The notes beneath the pieces were generated by a model. That model was not told the origin of the DNA. It saw nothing but the letters and a program-made list of their open reading frames with translations, and did not search any database. From JAUREX01 sp044356825 (lineage in GTDB: Bacteria; Pseudomonadota; Alphaproteobacteria; Rhodobacterales; Rhodobacteraceae), in contig JBIKVM010000096.1 in the NCBI GenBank assembly GCA_044356825.1, positions 1-10,473 on the forward strand: a DNA stretch of 10,473 bases, read 5' to 3'. Position 1 is the first letter of the stretch; the number at the start of each line of letters is the position of its first letter. A program made the translations under genes and the position numbers. Shown here piece by piece: positions 1 to 6,143 of this stretch.

Positions 1-1
1 C

Positions 2-91
2 GATTTCCCCACCCTCGACGGGCGGACGGTGCAGGCGCGGATCTGCGATCCGGTGTTCTACGACAAGGCAGGGGAGAAGCAGAATGTCTGA
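2..91 (+). CDS. soxA: Sarcosine oxidase alpha subunit, C-terminal end only (partial)
   Basis: Only the last 29 codons are in the window, entering from the left edge and stopping at TGA 89-91. The visible tail contains ICDPVFYDKAGEKQNV. From memory of the family, a DPVFYD-x-x-G-x-x-xN ending is typical of the alpha subunit's C-terminal aminomethyltransferase-like (GcvT) domain. In heterotetrameric sarcosine oxidase the alpha subunit carries this folate-binding domain and catalyses oxidative demethylation of sarcosine to glycine together with beta, gamma and delta. The stop overlaps the next start by 8 bases (ATGTCTGA), giving translational coupling to soxG, which supports the assignment strongly. 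Everything upstream is outside the window, so integrity of the whole subunit cannot be judged. Confidence 0.85.
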   Translation, partial: DFPTLDGRTVQARICDPVFYDKAGEKQNV

Positions 92-650
92 GGCTGTCGC
101 AACCCTGACCGCGTCGGGGCCCCGCGCCATCGCCATCGCGCGCGTCCCCGACCGCGGCATGATCGTGTTGCGGGCCGACCTCGGCGCGGCCGCGACGAAG
201 AAGGCGGTCAAGGCCGCCGTCGGCACTGCCGTGCCCGCCCTCCGCCGGATCGTGACAGCCGCCGACCGCGCCGCGGCGTGGATGTCGCCCGACGAACTCC
301 TCCTCATGATGCCCCGGGCCGAGGTGGATGCGGCCCTTGCCGCCATCGCCAAGGCGATGGGGGCGGCGCATCATCTTGCCGCCGATGTCTCGGATGCGCG
401 CGCGGTCTTTGCACTCTCGCAGGGGCCGGTGCGGGCGGTCCTCTCGAAGCTCTGCCCGGTCGATCTGGCGCCCGACCGCCTGCCGGCGGGCGAGGTGCGG
501 CGCACGCGGCTTGCGCAGGTGGCCTGTGCCTTCTGGTTCGACGAAGCGGGGGATGCGACGCTCGTGACCTTCCGGTCGGTCGCGCAGTATGCGCAGGACG
601 TGCTGACGCTATCGGCCGATCCGGCCGAGGTGCCGCCCCACCTGCGCTGA
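84..650 (+). CDS. soxG: Sarcosine oxidase gamma subunit
   Basis: A 188-residue protein of the SoxG family, the small structural subunit of heterotetrameric (TSOX-type) sarcosine oxidase, which demethylates sarcosine in the cytoplasm. Family-like stretches seen are RAAAWMSPDELLLMMP (about residues 63-78), a central VSDARAVFALSQGP-type segment (about 102-115) and a C-terminal CAFWFDEAG / TLVTFRSVAQYAQDVL region (about 148-174). The fold is GcvT-like and no catalytic residues are expected. The ATG lies 8 bases inside the end of soxA, with no independent ribosome site needed. The order soxA-soxG matches the usual soxBDAG operon, of which this is the last gene. It is followed by a hairpin and a convergent rplY. 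Length is normal and no damage is seen. Confidence 0.93.
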   Translation: MSEAVATLTASGPRAIAIARVPDRGMIVLRADLGAAATKKAVKAAVGTAVPALRRIVTAADRAAAWMSPDELLLMMPRAEVDAALAAIAKAMGAAHHLAADVSDARAVFALSQGPVRAVLSKLCPVDLAPDRLPAGEVRRTRLAQVACAFWFDEAGDATLVTFRSVAQYAQDVLTLSADPAEVPPHLR

Positions 651-657
651 CAGATCA

Positions 658-690
658 GGCGCGCCCCCGCCTGAATGGCCGGGGCGCGCC
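658..690. terminator. GC-rich hairpin between convergent soxG and rplY
   Basis: A perfect 10-bp inverted repeat, GGCGCGCCCC (658-667) and GGGGCGCGCC (681-690), with a 13-base loop lies in the 52-bp gap between the two convergent stop codons. A second small stem, CGGGCT/AGCCCG (694-699 and 705-710), overlaps the rplY stop. Neither is followed by a T tract on either strand. It is a plausible bidirectional transcript end or mRNA-stabilising stem rather than a textbook intrinsic terminator. Confidence 0.5.
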
Positions 691-702
691 GTTCGGGCTC
701 GA

Positions 703-1302
703 TCAGCCCGCTTCGTTGTCGGACGACCGCAGGCCCGAGGGCGCCGCGATGTTGGCGATGACGAAGTTGCGCCGGATGGTCGGCACCGCGCCTTCGGGCA
801 GGACGACATCGCTGATGTGGATCACGTCGCCGATGTTCTTGCCGTCGAGATCGACCGTGATGTGGTCGGGGATCTCGCCCGCCGTCACCTCGAGTTCCAC
901 CTCGGGCCGCACCACCGTCAGGGTTCCGCCGCGCTTGAGGCCCGGCGCCTTGTCGTGGTTGATGAAGTCGACGTGGATGAAGAGGTTCACGCGGCTCGTG
1001 CGGCGCAGGCGCATGAGGTCAACATGCGTCGGCTGGTCCTTCACCACGTCGCGCTGCACGCCGCGGCAGATCACGCGCACATCCTCGTGCCCTTCGACCT
1101 TGAGGTTGAAGAGCGTCGAGAGGAAGCGGCCGGCCTTCAGCCGCTTGAGGAGCGTGTAGTAGTTGATGTTGATCGCAAGCGGCTCCTTGCCGCCGCCATA
1201 GACGATACCGGGTACGTAGCCCTCTCTGCGGGCTTGACGGGCGGCCCCCTTGCCTGTCCCCGTCCGTACCTCGGCCTGAAGATCGGGGATCTCGCCAGCC
1301 AT
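703..1302 (-). CDS. rplY: 50S ribosomal protein L25 / general stress protein Ctc
   Basis: A 199-residue L25 protein of the long CTC type: an N-terminal 5S-rRNA-binding L25 domain (about residues 1-95) joined to a C-terminal beta-rich TL5/CTC domain (about 100-190). Family signatures seen are GKGAARQARREGYVPGIVYGG near the N-terminus, HVDLMRL around residue 93, and VHVDFINHDKAPGLKRGGTL opening the second domain. It binds 5S rRNA in the large subunit's central protuberance. The ATG is preceded by AGGAG with a 6-base gap. In many bacteria rplY is followed by pth (peptidyl-tRNA hydrolase). Here the next gene is the convergent soxG, so rplY appears to be transcribed alone. Length and sequence look intact. 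Confidence 0.95.
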   Translation of the reverse strand: MAGEIPDLQAEVRTGTGKGAARQARREGYVPGIVYGGGKEPLAININYYTLLKRLKAGRFLSTLFNLKVEGHEDVRVICRGVQRDVVKDQPTHVDLMRLRRTSRVNLFIHVDFINHDKAPGLKRGGTLTVVRPEVELEVTAGEIPDHITVDLDGKNIGDVIHISDVVLPEGAVPTIRRNFVIANIAAPSGLRSSDNEAG

Positions 1303-1405
1303 GAGGGTCTCCTAGGTTTGAATGCCGGCCGTCCTCCAAGGGTGCACGTCCGGACCGAGGGCTGATAGCGGCAAGCGCGCGCGAAGGAAAGGGAAATCTC
1401 GTGCC

Positions 1406-1434
1406 TTGCGCGCACGATGCGTCCGGGCTAGCCG
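1406..1434 (+). promoter_or_regulatory. Possible promoter of the MFS transporter gene
   Basis: TTGCGC (1406-1411), a 17-base spacer and TAGCCG (1429-1434) resemble a sigma-70 promoter. The implied transcript start near 1441 leaves a leader of about 23 bases. The implied start also coincides with an 11-base palindrome, CGGAAATTCCG (1442-1452), just before the ribosome site GAAGG, which could be a regulator site. The match is modest for such GC-rich DNA. The rest of the 161-bp rplY/MFS divergent gap shows no clear rplY promoter. Confidence 0.3.
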
Positions 1435-1463
1435 GTCGGTCCGGAAATTCCGAAGGTGCCCCG

Positions 1464-2609
1464 ATGCCGCCCCTTGCCCTACTCGCGACCGCGCGCGCAC
1501 CGCTTGCCGCCTTCGGCGCGATGGGTGTGCTCTGGGGCGGGTTCGCCGCCACCCTGCCCGATCTGAAGGCCATGCTGGGCGTCAGCGAGGGCACGCTCGG
1601 CCTCATGCTGCTCGGCACCCCGCTGGCGGGGGTGGCGGCGATGCTGATCGCGGCGCAGGCCGGCAGCGCGCTCGGCCGCCTCGCGCTGCCGATCGCGGTA
1701 TCGGCGATGGCAGCGGCCTTCGCCCTGCCCGGCCACCTTGCGGCGCCGGCGCTGTTCGTGCTCGCACTCCTCGCCTGCGGCGCGACGACGGGGCTGCTCG
1801 ACGTCTTGATGAACGCGCGCGTTGCGGCGCTCGAGGCCGCGCGGGGCGCTCATCTCATGAACCTCTGCCATGCCGGCTATTCTCTGGGCTACGGCATCTC
1901 GGCCATCATGGTGGGCGTGCTCCGGGCCGAGGGGCTGCCACCCGGGGTGGTGATGTCGGCGCCCGCGACGGTCGCCTTGATCCTCGCGCTGGTCGCGATC
2001 GAGCGTGACGGCCGGATCGAGGGGCTGCGGCGCCCGGCGCGCGGGGCGGGCAGCGGGCTGGGGATCGTGCCGCTGATCGGGGGGGCGATCGTCCTCATCG
2101 CCTTCATGTCCGAGCACGCAGCCGAGGCCTGGTCGGCGCTGCACATCGAGAAGACGCTGGGCGGCAGCCCGGCCGAGGGGGCAATGGGCCCGGCGACCCT
2201 TGCCCTGACGATGGCGGCCGCGCGGCTGGCGGGGCAGAGTCTGGTCGCGCGCGTGGCACCCGTCCGGCTCATCGCCGGAGGGGCTGCGATCTCGGCCATG
2301 GGGGCGATCATCGCCGCCGCCGCGTCCGGGCCGGCGATGGCCTACGCGGGGTTCGTGGTGATGGGCATCGGCTCTTCGGTCATCGCACCCATGGCTCTGT
2401 CGCTGGTGGGGCGGCTGGCAGCGCCCGAGGCGCGCGCCCGCGCCATCGCGCGCGCCACCCTCTACGGCTATTTCGGTTACTTCTTCGGACCGCCGACGCT
2501 CGGTCTCATCGCCGAGGTCGTGGGGCTCCGGGGCGCGTTCGTGTTCGCCGCCGTCGCACTCGGCTTCGTGCCGCTGCTCGCGCGGCTCATCGGCCGCCGG
2601 GGCGCCTAG
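1464..2609 (+). CDS. MFS transporter, YbjJ-like
   Basis: A 381-residue, very hydrophobic, Ala/Leu/Gly-rich inner-membrane protein with the alternating hydrophobic segments expected for 12 transmembrane helices. The major facilitator assignment rests on the helix pattern, a GxxxDVxMNARVAxLE-type segment (about residues 108-125), HAGYSLGYGISAIMVG (about 136-151), EHAAEAWSALHIEKTLG (about 216-232) and GYFGYFFGPPTLGLIAE near the C-terminus. These resemble YbjJ / fucose-permease-like members. The substrate is not predictable. I chose ATG 1464 because GAAGG sits 7 bases upstream and the helix pattern begins right after it. An in-frame GTG at 1401 would add 21 polar residues unlike the family and would start upstream of the possible promoter. 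The gene is convergent with the eda remnant, and no functional partner is visible. Confidence 0.88.
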   Translation: MPPLALLATARAPLAAFGAMGVLWGGFAATLPDLKAMLGVSEGTLGLMLLGTPLAGVAAMLIAAQAGSALGRLALPIAVSAMAAAFALPGHLAAPALFVLALLACGATTGLLDVLMNARVAALEAARGAHLMNLCHAGYSLGYGISAIMVGVLRAEGLPPGVVMSAPATVALILALVAIERDGRIEGLRRPARGAGSGLGIVPLIGGAIVLIAFMSEHAAEAWSALHIEKTLGGSPAEGAMGPATLALTMAAARLAGQSLVARVAPVRLIAGGAAISAMGAIIAAAASGPAMAYAGFVVMGIGSSVIAPMALSLVGRLAAPEARARAIARATLYGYFGYFFGPPTLGLIAEVVGLRGAFVFAAVALGFVPLLARLIGRRGA

Positions 2610-2898
2610 GCGCACGGGCGCAGGGCCGCGGCGGCGGCCCCGCGAGCCCGCGCAAGTGCGCGACCCCGCCCACCCCCTCGGCCAGCGCCATGACCTCGGA
2701 GGCCGTCGCCGCACCGGGCAGGAACGGCAGGCCGTCGCGCGCCACCGCCGCCCCGAGCGGGGGCGTCATCCCCAGCGCGACGCCGAAGGCCGCCCCTGAA
2801 CCGCGCGCCTCGGCCAGCGGCCTCCCGGCGCCTGCGTCATGAATGTCAAGGACCGGAATGACGGGTGCCAGACCGCAGATCGCTCACATCTCCGACAT
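2610..2898 (-). pseudogene. eda: Remnant of KDPG aldolase (2-dehydro-3-deoxy-phosphogluconate aldolase)
   Basis: Reading down the minus strand from ATG 2898, one base after the edd stop, one frame gives MSEM, then TGA (2884-2886), then AICGLAPVIPVLDIHDAG. The last is a recognisable Eda N-terminus. The same frame continues into AAFGVALGMTPPLGAAVA, DGLPFLPGAATASEVMAL and GVAHLRGLAGPPP, which match the middle and later parts of Eda. Intact Eda is about 210 residues, and only about 90 codons remain. Against my memory of the family, three blocks are missing: about 60 residues with the LEVTLRT motif (catalytic Glu and phosphate-binding Arg), the dozen residues with LKFFPAE (the Schiff-base Lys), and the last third including the FCPTGG phosphate loop. 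With the early stop codon, this cannot make an active aldolase. The frame is otherwise kept, suggesting recent decay. The left boundary is approximate; recognisable similarity ends near 2629, next to the MFS stop. Confidence 0.85.
2623..2640. terminator. GC hairpin just after the MFS gene
   Basis: GGGCCGC (2623-2629), a 4-base loop and GCGGCCC (2634-2640) form a perfect 7-bp stem starting 13 bases after the MFS stop. No T tract follows on either strand. It falls inside the C-terminal part of the eda remnant, so part of its symmetry may simply be leftover coding sequence. It is a weak terminator candidate. Confidence 0.3.
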
Positions 2899-2899
2899 C

Positions 2900-4711
2900 T
2901 CAGCGCCCGCCGAACAGGACCGATCCGCCTTCGGCCGCGGTTGAGGCATGGGCGCGGAAGAGGCCGAACATCTCGCGCCCCGTGCCCCATGAATTGGCCG
3001 ACAAATCGGGGGCCGCCGGGGCGCGCGCCGACAGATCGGCCGCGACCTCGAGCGTGCCGGCACCCGCATCGAGCGTGATCGCATCGCCGTCGCGCAGCCG
3101 CGCGATCGGGCCGCCGTCCGCCGCCTCGGGCACGACATGGATCGCGGCCGGCACCTTGCCGCTCGCGCCCGACATGCGCCCGTCGGTCACGAGCGCGACG
3201 CGCAGCCCGCGATCCTGCAGCACGCTCAGCGCCGGGGTCAGGCTGTGAAGCTCCGGCATCCCGTTCGCGCGCGGCCCCTGAAAGCGCACGACGACGACGA
3301 CATCCGAGGTGAATTCGCCCGCCTTGAAGGCGCGCGTGACCGCGGCCGGATCGTCGAACACGCGCGCGGGCGCGCTGATGCGGTGGCGGTCGGCCGGCAC
3401 GGCCGAGGTCTTGATCACCGCCTGCCCGAGGTTGCCCTGCAACCGCGCGATCCCGCCCGAAGGCGCGAAGGGGTCGGCGACACCCCGCAGGATGCGCGGA
3501 TCGTGGCTGCGGGCGGGCCCGTCCTCCCAGCTCAGCGCACCGTCGCGCAGCTTGGGCTCCTGCGCATAGAGGTGCAGCCCCGTGCCAGCGACCGTCTCGA
3601 CATCCTCGTGCACAAGGCCCGCGGCCAGCAGCTCGCCGATCATGAAGGCCAGCCCCCCGGCCGCGTGGAAATGGTTCACATCCGCGACCCCGTTCGGATA
3701 GACCCGCGCCATCAGCGGCACCACCGCCGAGATGTCGGCGAAATCCTGCGGCTCGAGGATGATGCCCGCCGCCCGCGCCATCGCCGGCAGATGGATGATG
3801 AGATTCGTCGACCCCCCCGTCGCCATCAGCCCGACCATGCCGTTGACGAAGGCGCGCTCATCGAGGATCCGCCCCGCCGGCCGCCAGTCGGGGCCGAGCG
3901 CGGTGATCGCGGCCGCCCGCGCCACCGCCGCGCGCGTCAGCGCATCGCGCAGGGGCGTGCCGGGGTTGACGAAGGAGGCGCCCGGCAGATGCAGGCCCAT
4001 CACCTCCATCAGCATCTGGTTGGTGTTGGCGGTGCCGTAGAAGGTGCAGGTGCCGGCACCATGATAGCTCGCCATCTCGGCCGCCATCAGGGCCGCGCGG
4101 TCGACCTCGCCGGTCGCGAATTTCTGGCGCACCTTGGCCTTTTCATCGTTGGGCTGGCCGCTCGTCATGGGGCCGGCGGGCACGAAGACGGCCGGCACAT
4201 GGCCGAAGGTCGCGGCCGCGATGACGAGCCCCGGCACGATCTTGTCGCAGACCCCGAGCCAGAGCGCGGCATCGAAGCAGTCGTGCGCCATCGCGACCCC
4301 TGCCCCGAGTGCGATGACATCGCGCGAGAAAAGCGACAGCTCCATCCCGGCGCGGCCTTGCGTGACCCCGTCGCACATCGCCGGCACCCCGCCCGCCACC
4401 TGCGCCGTCGCCCCCGCCGCGCGCGCGGCCTCGCGGATGATGTCGGGAAAGCGCTCGAACGGCTGATGGGCCGAGAGCATGTCGTTGTAGGCCGTCACGA
4501 TCCCGAGGTTCGGCGCGCGCCCCTCGGCCAGACGGTCCTTGTCGGCGCCCGACGCCGCGAAAGCGTGCGCGGCGTTCGAGCAGGCCAGATGCGCCCGCGC
4601 CGGGCCGCGCGCGGCCGCAGCCTCGATGCGGTGCAGATAGCTCGCGCGCCCCGGTCCGGACCGGCGGCGGATGCGCGCGGTCACATCGGCGATGACGGGG
4701 TGCAGGGGCAT
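2900..4711 (-). CDS. edd: Phosphogluconate dehydratase
   Basis: A 603-residue member of the IlvD/Edd dehydratase family, the same length as E. coli Edd. It removes water from 6-phosphogluconate to give KDPG, the first dedicated step of the Entner-Doudoroff pathway, in the cytoplasm with a [4Fe-4S] cluster. Motifs seen are TAYNDMLSAHQPFERFPD (73-90), AMCDGVTQGRAGMELSLFSR (111-130), LGVCDKIVPG (152-161), GAGTCTFYGTANTNQ (218-232), GLMATGGSTNLIIHLPA (294-310) and LVTDGRMSGASGKVPA in the C-terminal domain. Cys155 and Cys222 line up with the cluster ligands known in E. coli Edd (154, 221), and Cys113 is also conserved, so the enzyme looks functional. AGAGGAGG lies 5 bases before the ATG. The expected partner eda follows directly but is wrecked. 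A LacI-type palindrome in the upstream gap suggests sugar-responsive repression. Confidence 0.96.
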   Translation of the reverse strand: MPLHPVIADVTARIRRRSGPGRASYLHRIEAAAARGPARAHLACSNAAHAFAASGADKDRLAEGRAPNLGIVTAYNDMLSAHQPFERFPDIIREAARAAGATAQVAGGVPAMCDGVTQGRAGMELSLFSRDVIALGAGVAMAHDCFDAALWLGVCDKIVPGLVIAAATFGHVPAVFVPAGPMTSGQPNDEKAKVRQKFATGEVDRAALMAAEMASYHGAGTCTFYGTANTNQMLMEVMGLHLPGASFVNPGTPLRDALTRAAVARAAAITALGPDWRPAGRILDERAFVNGMVGLMATGGSTNLIIHLPAMARAAGIILEPQDFADISAVVPLMARVYPNGVADVNHFHAAGGLAFMIGELLAAGLVHEDVETVAGTGLHLYAQEPKLRDGALSWEDGPARSHDPRILRGVADPFAPSGGIARLQGNLGQAVIKTSAVPADRHRISAPARVFDDPAAVTRAFKAGEFTSDVVVVVRFQGPRANGMPELHSLTPALSVLQDRGLRVALVTDGRMSGASGKVPAAIHVVPEAADGGPIARLRDGDAITLDAGAGTLEVAADLSARAPAAPDLSANSWGTGREMFGLFRAHASTAAEGGSVLFGGR

Positions 4712-4753
4712 CGGGGCCTCCTCTGGCAGGCTCGGGAATGCCGCGCGCTTATC

Positions 4754-4769
4754 ATGTTAGCGGTAACGG
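4754..4769. promoter_or_regulatory. LacI-family-type operator upstream of edd
   Basis: GTTAGCGGTAAC (4756-4767) is a near-perfect palindrome (5 of 6 pairs) around a central CG, with A/T-rich TTA/TAA half-sites that stand out in this GC-rich DNA. The flanks extend it to ATGTTAGCGGTAACGG. The shape, with a central CpG and TTAnCGnTAA core, is typical of LacI-family operators and resembles, from memory, sites for gluconate regulators such as GntR. It lies about 45 bases before the edd ATG. A possible -35 TTGCGT (4770-4775, minus strand) directly precedes it, so binding would block edd transcription. No regulator gene is in the window and the identity of the binder is unknown. Confidence 0.6.
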
Positions 4770-4794
4770 ACGCAACCGCCCCGGCCCGTGCGCC

Positions 4795-5190
4795 TCAGAC
4801 CCTGAAGCGCGCGTCGGGCTCGATCTGCAGCGCGGTCGCGAGCGCGTTCGTCTGCGCCGCCATCGCGATCACGGCCATGAGTTCGCCGTGCATCTCGGGC
4901 GTCATGCCGCGCGCCCGCGCCGCCGCCGTGTGGCTGTGGGCGCAATAGGAACAGCCGTTGGTGACCGAGACGGCGATATAGATCATCTCCTTGACCAGCG
5001 GATCGAGCGCGCCCGGCCCCATCACCTGCCCGAGCCTCTCCCACGTCGCGCGCAGGAGCGCCGGGTCGTTGGCAAGCGCGCGCCAGAAGTCGTTGACGTA
5101 ATCCGTGCTGCGCTTGGCCCTGATGTCGTCGAAGACGGCGCGGGCCTCGGGCCCCGCCGCCTCGTCGGTCAGGATGGGGACGGTCGCCAT
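4795..5190 (-). CDS. Carboxymuconolactone decarboxylase / AhpD-like family protein
   Basis: A 131-residue all-alpha protein of the CMD/AhpD superfamily. Residues 68-87 read as an E-x11-CxxC-x3-H motif: Glu68, Cys80, Cys83 and His87, in NGCSYCAHSHT. This spacing equals that of the AhpD proton relay and disulfide centre (Glu118, Cys130, Cys133, His137). It therefore fits peroxide- or thiol-redox-active members better than true carboxymuconolactone decarboxylases, which lack the CxxC. No signal peptide is seen, so it is probably cytoplasmic. Its ATG shares one base with the stop of the cyclase gene (TGATG), showing translational coupling and a common transcript. edd follows after 83 bases but appears to have its own control site. 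Substrate and partner are unknown. Confidence 0.88.
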   Translation of the reverse strand: MATVPILTDEAAGPEARAVFDDIRAKRSTDYVNDFWRALANDPALLRATWERLGQVMGPGALDPLVKEMIYIAVSVTNGCSYCAHSHTAAARARGMTPEMHGELMAVIAMAAQTNALATALQIEPDARFRV

Positions 5191-6005
5191 CAGACGACGG
5201 CCATCACGCGCGCGGGCCCGCCCGTCCCGCCCTTGTGCTTGGGCGCGCCGATGAAGATCGTGCCCCCCTTGGCCGGCACGCCGTCGAGCCCCGCGAGGTT
5301 CTCGATCCCGAAGCGCCCACCCGGGAGCCAGCTGAAATGCACCCCGAAATCGGCCGAGTTGCCCGGATCGAGCGAGAGCGTATCGACCCCGATGCATGCC
5401 ACGTCGAGCCCCGCGAGCATGTCGGTCGCGGCCTTGGAAAAGCCGGGGAAGGCGAAGGCGCCCTCGGGCGTGTTGCGGTAGGCGGGGCTCCCGACCTTCG
5501 CGGCCCAGCCCGAATGCATCGCGACGCAGGCACCGGCCGGGATGTCGCCGTTGGCGGACACCCACGCCTCGATGTCGGCGGGTTCGACCATGGCGTTGGC
5601 GTCCTCGGCCGCCTTGGCCGTGATGTCGATGACGCAGAGCGGGCAGACGAGCCGCTCGGGCGCGAGATCGGCCACCGAGGTGCCGTCGGCCGAGAAATGC
5701 AGCGGCGCGTCGATATGCGTCCCCGTATGCTCCCAGATCGTGAGCTTCCAGAGCTGATAGCCCGAATCCGCGAACTTCACCGCCGGGTCATAGAGGATGC
5801 CCGGGTTGCCGTCGAAGGTCGGAAATTCGCCGTCGTAGGCGTGCGTCAGGTCGACGACCCTGCCCGACGATTGGGCGAGCGCCGGTCGCGCGGTCGTCAG
5901 GCCGCTCGCGACCACGGCTGCGGTCGTCGCCGCCGCCCCGGTGAAGAGCGCGCGCCGCGACAGCATCGCGGACTTGATGTTCTCGATCAGGCAGGCATCA
6001 CACAT
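5190..6005 (-). CDS. Exported cyclase-family (kynurenine-formamidase-like) hydrolase
   Basis: A 271-residue metal-dependent hydrolase of the cyclase/KynB family. The metal motif HTGTHIDAPLHF is at 93-104 (His93, His97, Asp99 as ligands, His103 catalytic). His223 and Glu235 have the same 12-residue spacing as KynB His160 and Glu172, so all key residues appear present. The N-terminus is a Tat-type signal: MLSRRALFTG with Arg17-Arg18, a hydrophobic stretch and a likely cut after PALA (44). Ahead of it is a short extension with CDAC (Cys2, Cys5). ATG 6005 was chosen because AAAAGGGGGA lies a few bases upstream; a TTG at 6077 would add 24 residues before the Tat signal. It is co-translated with the CMD/AhpD-like gene. 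The substrate is unknown: an exported enzyme is unlikely to serve tryptophan breakdown, so no kynB name is given. Confidence 0.87.
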   Translation of the reverse strand: MCDACLIENIKSAMLSRRALFTGAAATTAAVVASGLTTARPALAQSSGRVVDLTHAYDGEFPTFDGNPGILYDPAVKFADSGYQLWKLTIWEHTGTHIDAPLHFSADGTSVADLAPERLVCPLCVIDITAKAAEDANAMVEPADIEAWVSANGDIPAGACVAMHSGWAAKVGSPAYRNTPEGAFAFPGFSKAATDMLAGLDVACIGVDTLSLDPGNSADFGVHFSWLPGGRFGIENLAGLDGVPAKGGTIFIGAPKHKGGTGGPARVMAVV

Positions 6006-6048
6006 GTCGTCCCCCTTTTGCCGGTGCCGCGCGTGATCGCGCAAACGC

Positions 6049-6077
6049 AGCTTCATCGGCCGGTGGCATTCCGTCAA
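6049..6077 (-). promoter_or_regulatory. Possible promoter of the cyclase-CMD unit
   Basis: On the minus strand TTGACG (6072-6077) is an excellent -35 hexamer. After 17 bases comes GAAGCT (6049-6054), a poor -10. It is placed about 45 bases before the cyclase ATG in the 138-bp divergent gap. The -10 mismatch keeps confidence low. Confidence 0.3.
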
Positions 6078-6106
6078 TGCCCTTGCTGGGCTGGGCGCGG
6101 CGGCCC

Positions 6107-6135
6107 TTTCGCCCGCGCCCCCGGGGCGCTAGAAG
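6107..6135 (+). promoter_or_regulatory. Possible promoter giving a leaderless methyltransferase mRNA
   Basis: TTTCGC (6107-6112), 17 bases, then TAGAAG (6130-6135). A start about 7 bases downstream would fall at or just before ATG 6144, and no convincing ribosome site is present. Leaderless mRNAs are common in alphaproteobacteria. The hexamers are only a fair match. Confidence 0.3.
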
Positions 6136-6143
6136 CCCCGCCC

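Noticed and set aside
1401..1463. GTG upstream extension of the MFS protein
   Set aside because: Adds 21 polar residues with no family support; ATG 1464 has a ribosome site and the possible promoter overlaps the extension.
1479..2714. Long antisense frame across the MFS gene
   Set aside because: Extremely Arg/Gly/His/Asp-rich, no hydrophobic pattern or motif; the plus-strand frame has clear membrane helices.
3137..4948. A 603-codon open frame antisense to edd, the same length as Edd itself
   Set aside because: It is a product of GC-rich codon bias opposite edd: the translation is rich in Arg, His, Gly and Asp, has no recognisable motif and runs past the edd start. The equal length is coincidence.
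6006..6077. TTG upstream extension of the cyclase
   Set aside because: It would put 24 extra residues before the Tat signal and begins inside the possible -35 element; ATG 6005 has a strong ribosome site.
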